Positions 6,209-6,999 of a stretch of 6,999 nt of DNA are shown piece by piece; position 1 is the stretch's first letter, and each line of letters starts with the position of its first letter. The position numbers and the translations under genes are program-made. The notes under the pieces are model-generated. The model was given only the letters and a program-made list of their open reading frames with translations. It made no database searches and had not been told where the DNA came from. Source of the DNA: Desulfobacterales bacterium (lineage in GTDB: Bacteria; Desulfobacterota; Desulfobacteria; Desulfobacterales; JAFDCJ01); contig CP070771.1 in NCBI GenBank assembly GCA_020345785.1, forward strand, positions 4,715,542 through 4,722,540, given 5' to 3'.

Positions 6209-6251
6209 ATATCTCCTTAAATGACGGAACCCTGATCGGGCCTATGCGCAC

Positions 6252-6280
6252 TTGACCTGCAAAATCATTGTTGATACAAA
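6252..6280 (+). promoter_or_regulatory. Candidate sigma-70-type promoter for the downstream gene
   Basis: TTGACC (6252-6257) is separated by 17 nt from TACAAA (6275-6280). The -35 element is good and the -10 element weak. It points at the gene starting at 6420, giving a long leader of around 130 nt. An AT-rich TATAAA at 6362-6367 is closer to the gene but has no good -35 partner. Confidence 0.35.
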
Positions 6281-6315
6281 TTTGATTACGTTTGAATCAG
6301 GTCTGCAAAATATTG
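6257..6315 (+). repeat. Direct repeats CTGCAAAATNATTG upstream of the last gene
   Basis: CTGCAAAATCATTG (6257-6270) and CTGCAAAATATTG (6303-6315) are near-identical copies. Each adjoins TTGACC (6252-6257 and 6313-6318), and an inverted GGTCAA stands at 6352-6357. Clustering just upstream of a gene suggests an operator, but no regulator can be named. Confidence 0.3.
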
Positions 6316-6419
6316 ACCAGGACCCGTGATTTTGCGTTTTGCCCGAAACCCGGTCAAAATTTATAAAAATATTATTTGGTCTGTCGGCCGAGTTTCATTA
6401 GACGAAGGAGAAAAAGCAC

Positions 6420-6999
6420 ATGACACCAATCGCCCTAGAAGAAAAGTTCAAAAAAGCAGCTGATGTGATCTGTAAACTGGGAATGGTTCAATTTCCGGTA
6501 AACGAAACGGCCATCGCCATTATCAAGGCCGCTGTCGGGGAGAATGAAGAAGAATTGGACCTGATATATGCCTTCCGCAAGAAGCCGTCTCAAACCCTGG
6601 ACCAGCTCGTGGAATCGAGCGGCTTTCCCGCGGAAAAAGTCGATCTTCTGGCAACCAGCCTTGCCAGGAAGGGGCTGGTATTCAATCAACCCAGTTCGGC
6701 CGGTATCATGGTATACAGGCTCCTGCCGCTCATGCTGGTGGGACTGATGGAATACAAATTTATGGTGAAAGTCACCGGGAGCGAAGAGGAAAAGAAGCTT
6801 GCCCGGTTGTTCGAAAAGCTGTTGGAAGAACTTCGTGATCAGACCCAGGAAAATTATGATACGCTGGCCCCACTTTTCAACAGCGCTCCCGCGGTCGACC
6901 GGACCGTGCCCACCAGGCTGACCGAAGACGGAAAACCCATTACGATAATACCGGTTGCGAAGACGCTGGATGTCGGCGAAGAATTCGTTCTTCCCAGTC
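6420..6999 (+). CDS. N-terminal part of a probable 4Fe-4S ferredoxin-domain protein (cut by window end)
   Basis: An open frame of 193 codons starts at ATG 6420 and is still open at the right edge. GAAGGAG (6404-6410) precedes it with a 9-nt spacer. Residues from about 45 to 95 look like a winged-helix module (AFRKKPSQTLDQLVESSGFP, then a helix ending in LARKGLVF). A helical region with YRLLPLMLVGLMEYKFM follows, then an acidic and lysine-rich helix and the segment ITIIPVAKTLDVGEEFVLPS. I associate this arrangement with 4Fe-4S proteins of Desulfobacterota and related anaerobes, where a cysteine-rich cluster region follows. No cluster cysteines lie within the visible part (only Cys18), so the iron-sulfur assignment comes from recollection of the family. 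It is separated from the operon by over 500 bases and is probably functionally unrelated. Confidence 0.6.
   Translation, partial: MTPIALEEKFKKAADVICKLGMVQFPVNETAIAIIKAAVGENEEELDLIYAFRKKPSQTLDQLVESSGFPAEKVDLLATSLARKGLVFNQPSSAGIMVYRLLPLMLVGLMEYKFMVKVTGSEEEKKLARLFEKLLEELRDQTQENYDTLAPLFNSAPAVDRTVPTRLTEDGKPITIIPVAKTLDVGEEFVLPS

Larger units (their letters stand above)
5885..6419. other. Spacer of 535 bases between the operon and the next gene
   Basis: I see no well-supported gene and no convincing rho-independent terminator (no GC-rich hairpin followed by a T-run) directly after the operon. The spacer holds an imperfect inverted repeat (5963-6159), a minus-strand micro-ORF (6122-6208), and repeats plus a possible sigma-70 promoter (6252-6357). 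The arms of the repeat are very AT-rich and made of CAAAT/ATTTG-type words, while its centre is GC-rich. Confidence 0.7.

Overview
The window reads as a chromosomal segment from a Gram-negative bacterium, most likely a member of the Desulfobacterota (the former Deltaproteobacteria). Three things suggest this: the sigma-54 style of regulation, the moderately GC-rich genes separated by very AT-rich spacers, and the last, partial gene. That gene resembles the N-terminal part of iron-sulfur proteins I associate with sulfate reducers and their relatives. The lineage is an inference; no rRNA or marker gene is present.

Layout. Positions 60-1472 (minus) encode an NtrC-type sigma-54 activator with a degenerate receiver domain. 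A 438-base AT-rich divergent spacer (1473-1910) follows. It holds a well-formed -24/-12 promoter at 1818-1833, an IHF-like site, an A-tract and repeated CGGTAT-containing candidate operators. From 1911 to 5884 (plus) there is a tight four-gene operon: a small pyruvoyl decarboxylase of the SpeD family, a GNAT/BioF2-like acyltransferase, an ATP-grasp ligase and a fold-type III PLP-dependent decarboxylase. Spacings are 10 nt, a 14-nt overlap and 6 nt. Positions 5885-6419 are a spacer with an imperfect inverted repeat (5963-6159), a 28-codon minus-strand ORF behind a Shine-Dalgarno-like sequence, and a short set of TTGACC/CTGCAAAAT repeats. An unrelated gene begins at 6420 and runs off the right edge.

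How the parts fit. The sigma-54 activator sits back to back with the sigma-54 promoter, so the simplest reading is a local circuit. The activator would bind upstream sites, DNA bending would bring it to the promoter, and it would switch on the four-gene operon, possibly also controlling its own gene through the 12-mer copy next to its start. The operon combines two mechanistically different decarboxylases (pyruvoyl and PLP), which make amines from amino acids, with two enzymes that form amide bonds (ATP-grasp ligation and GNAT acyl transfer). This is the logic of a small pathway making an acylated or amino-acid-conjugated polyamine or other amine. I do not recognise it as a characterised pathway, and its product and substrates cannot be read from sequence alone. 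It is the best candidate in the window for an undescribed system.
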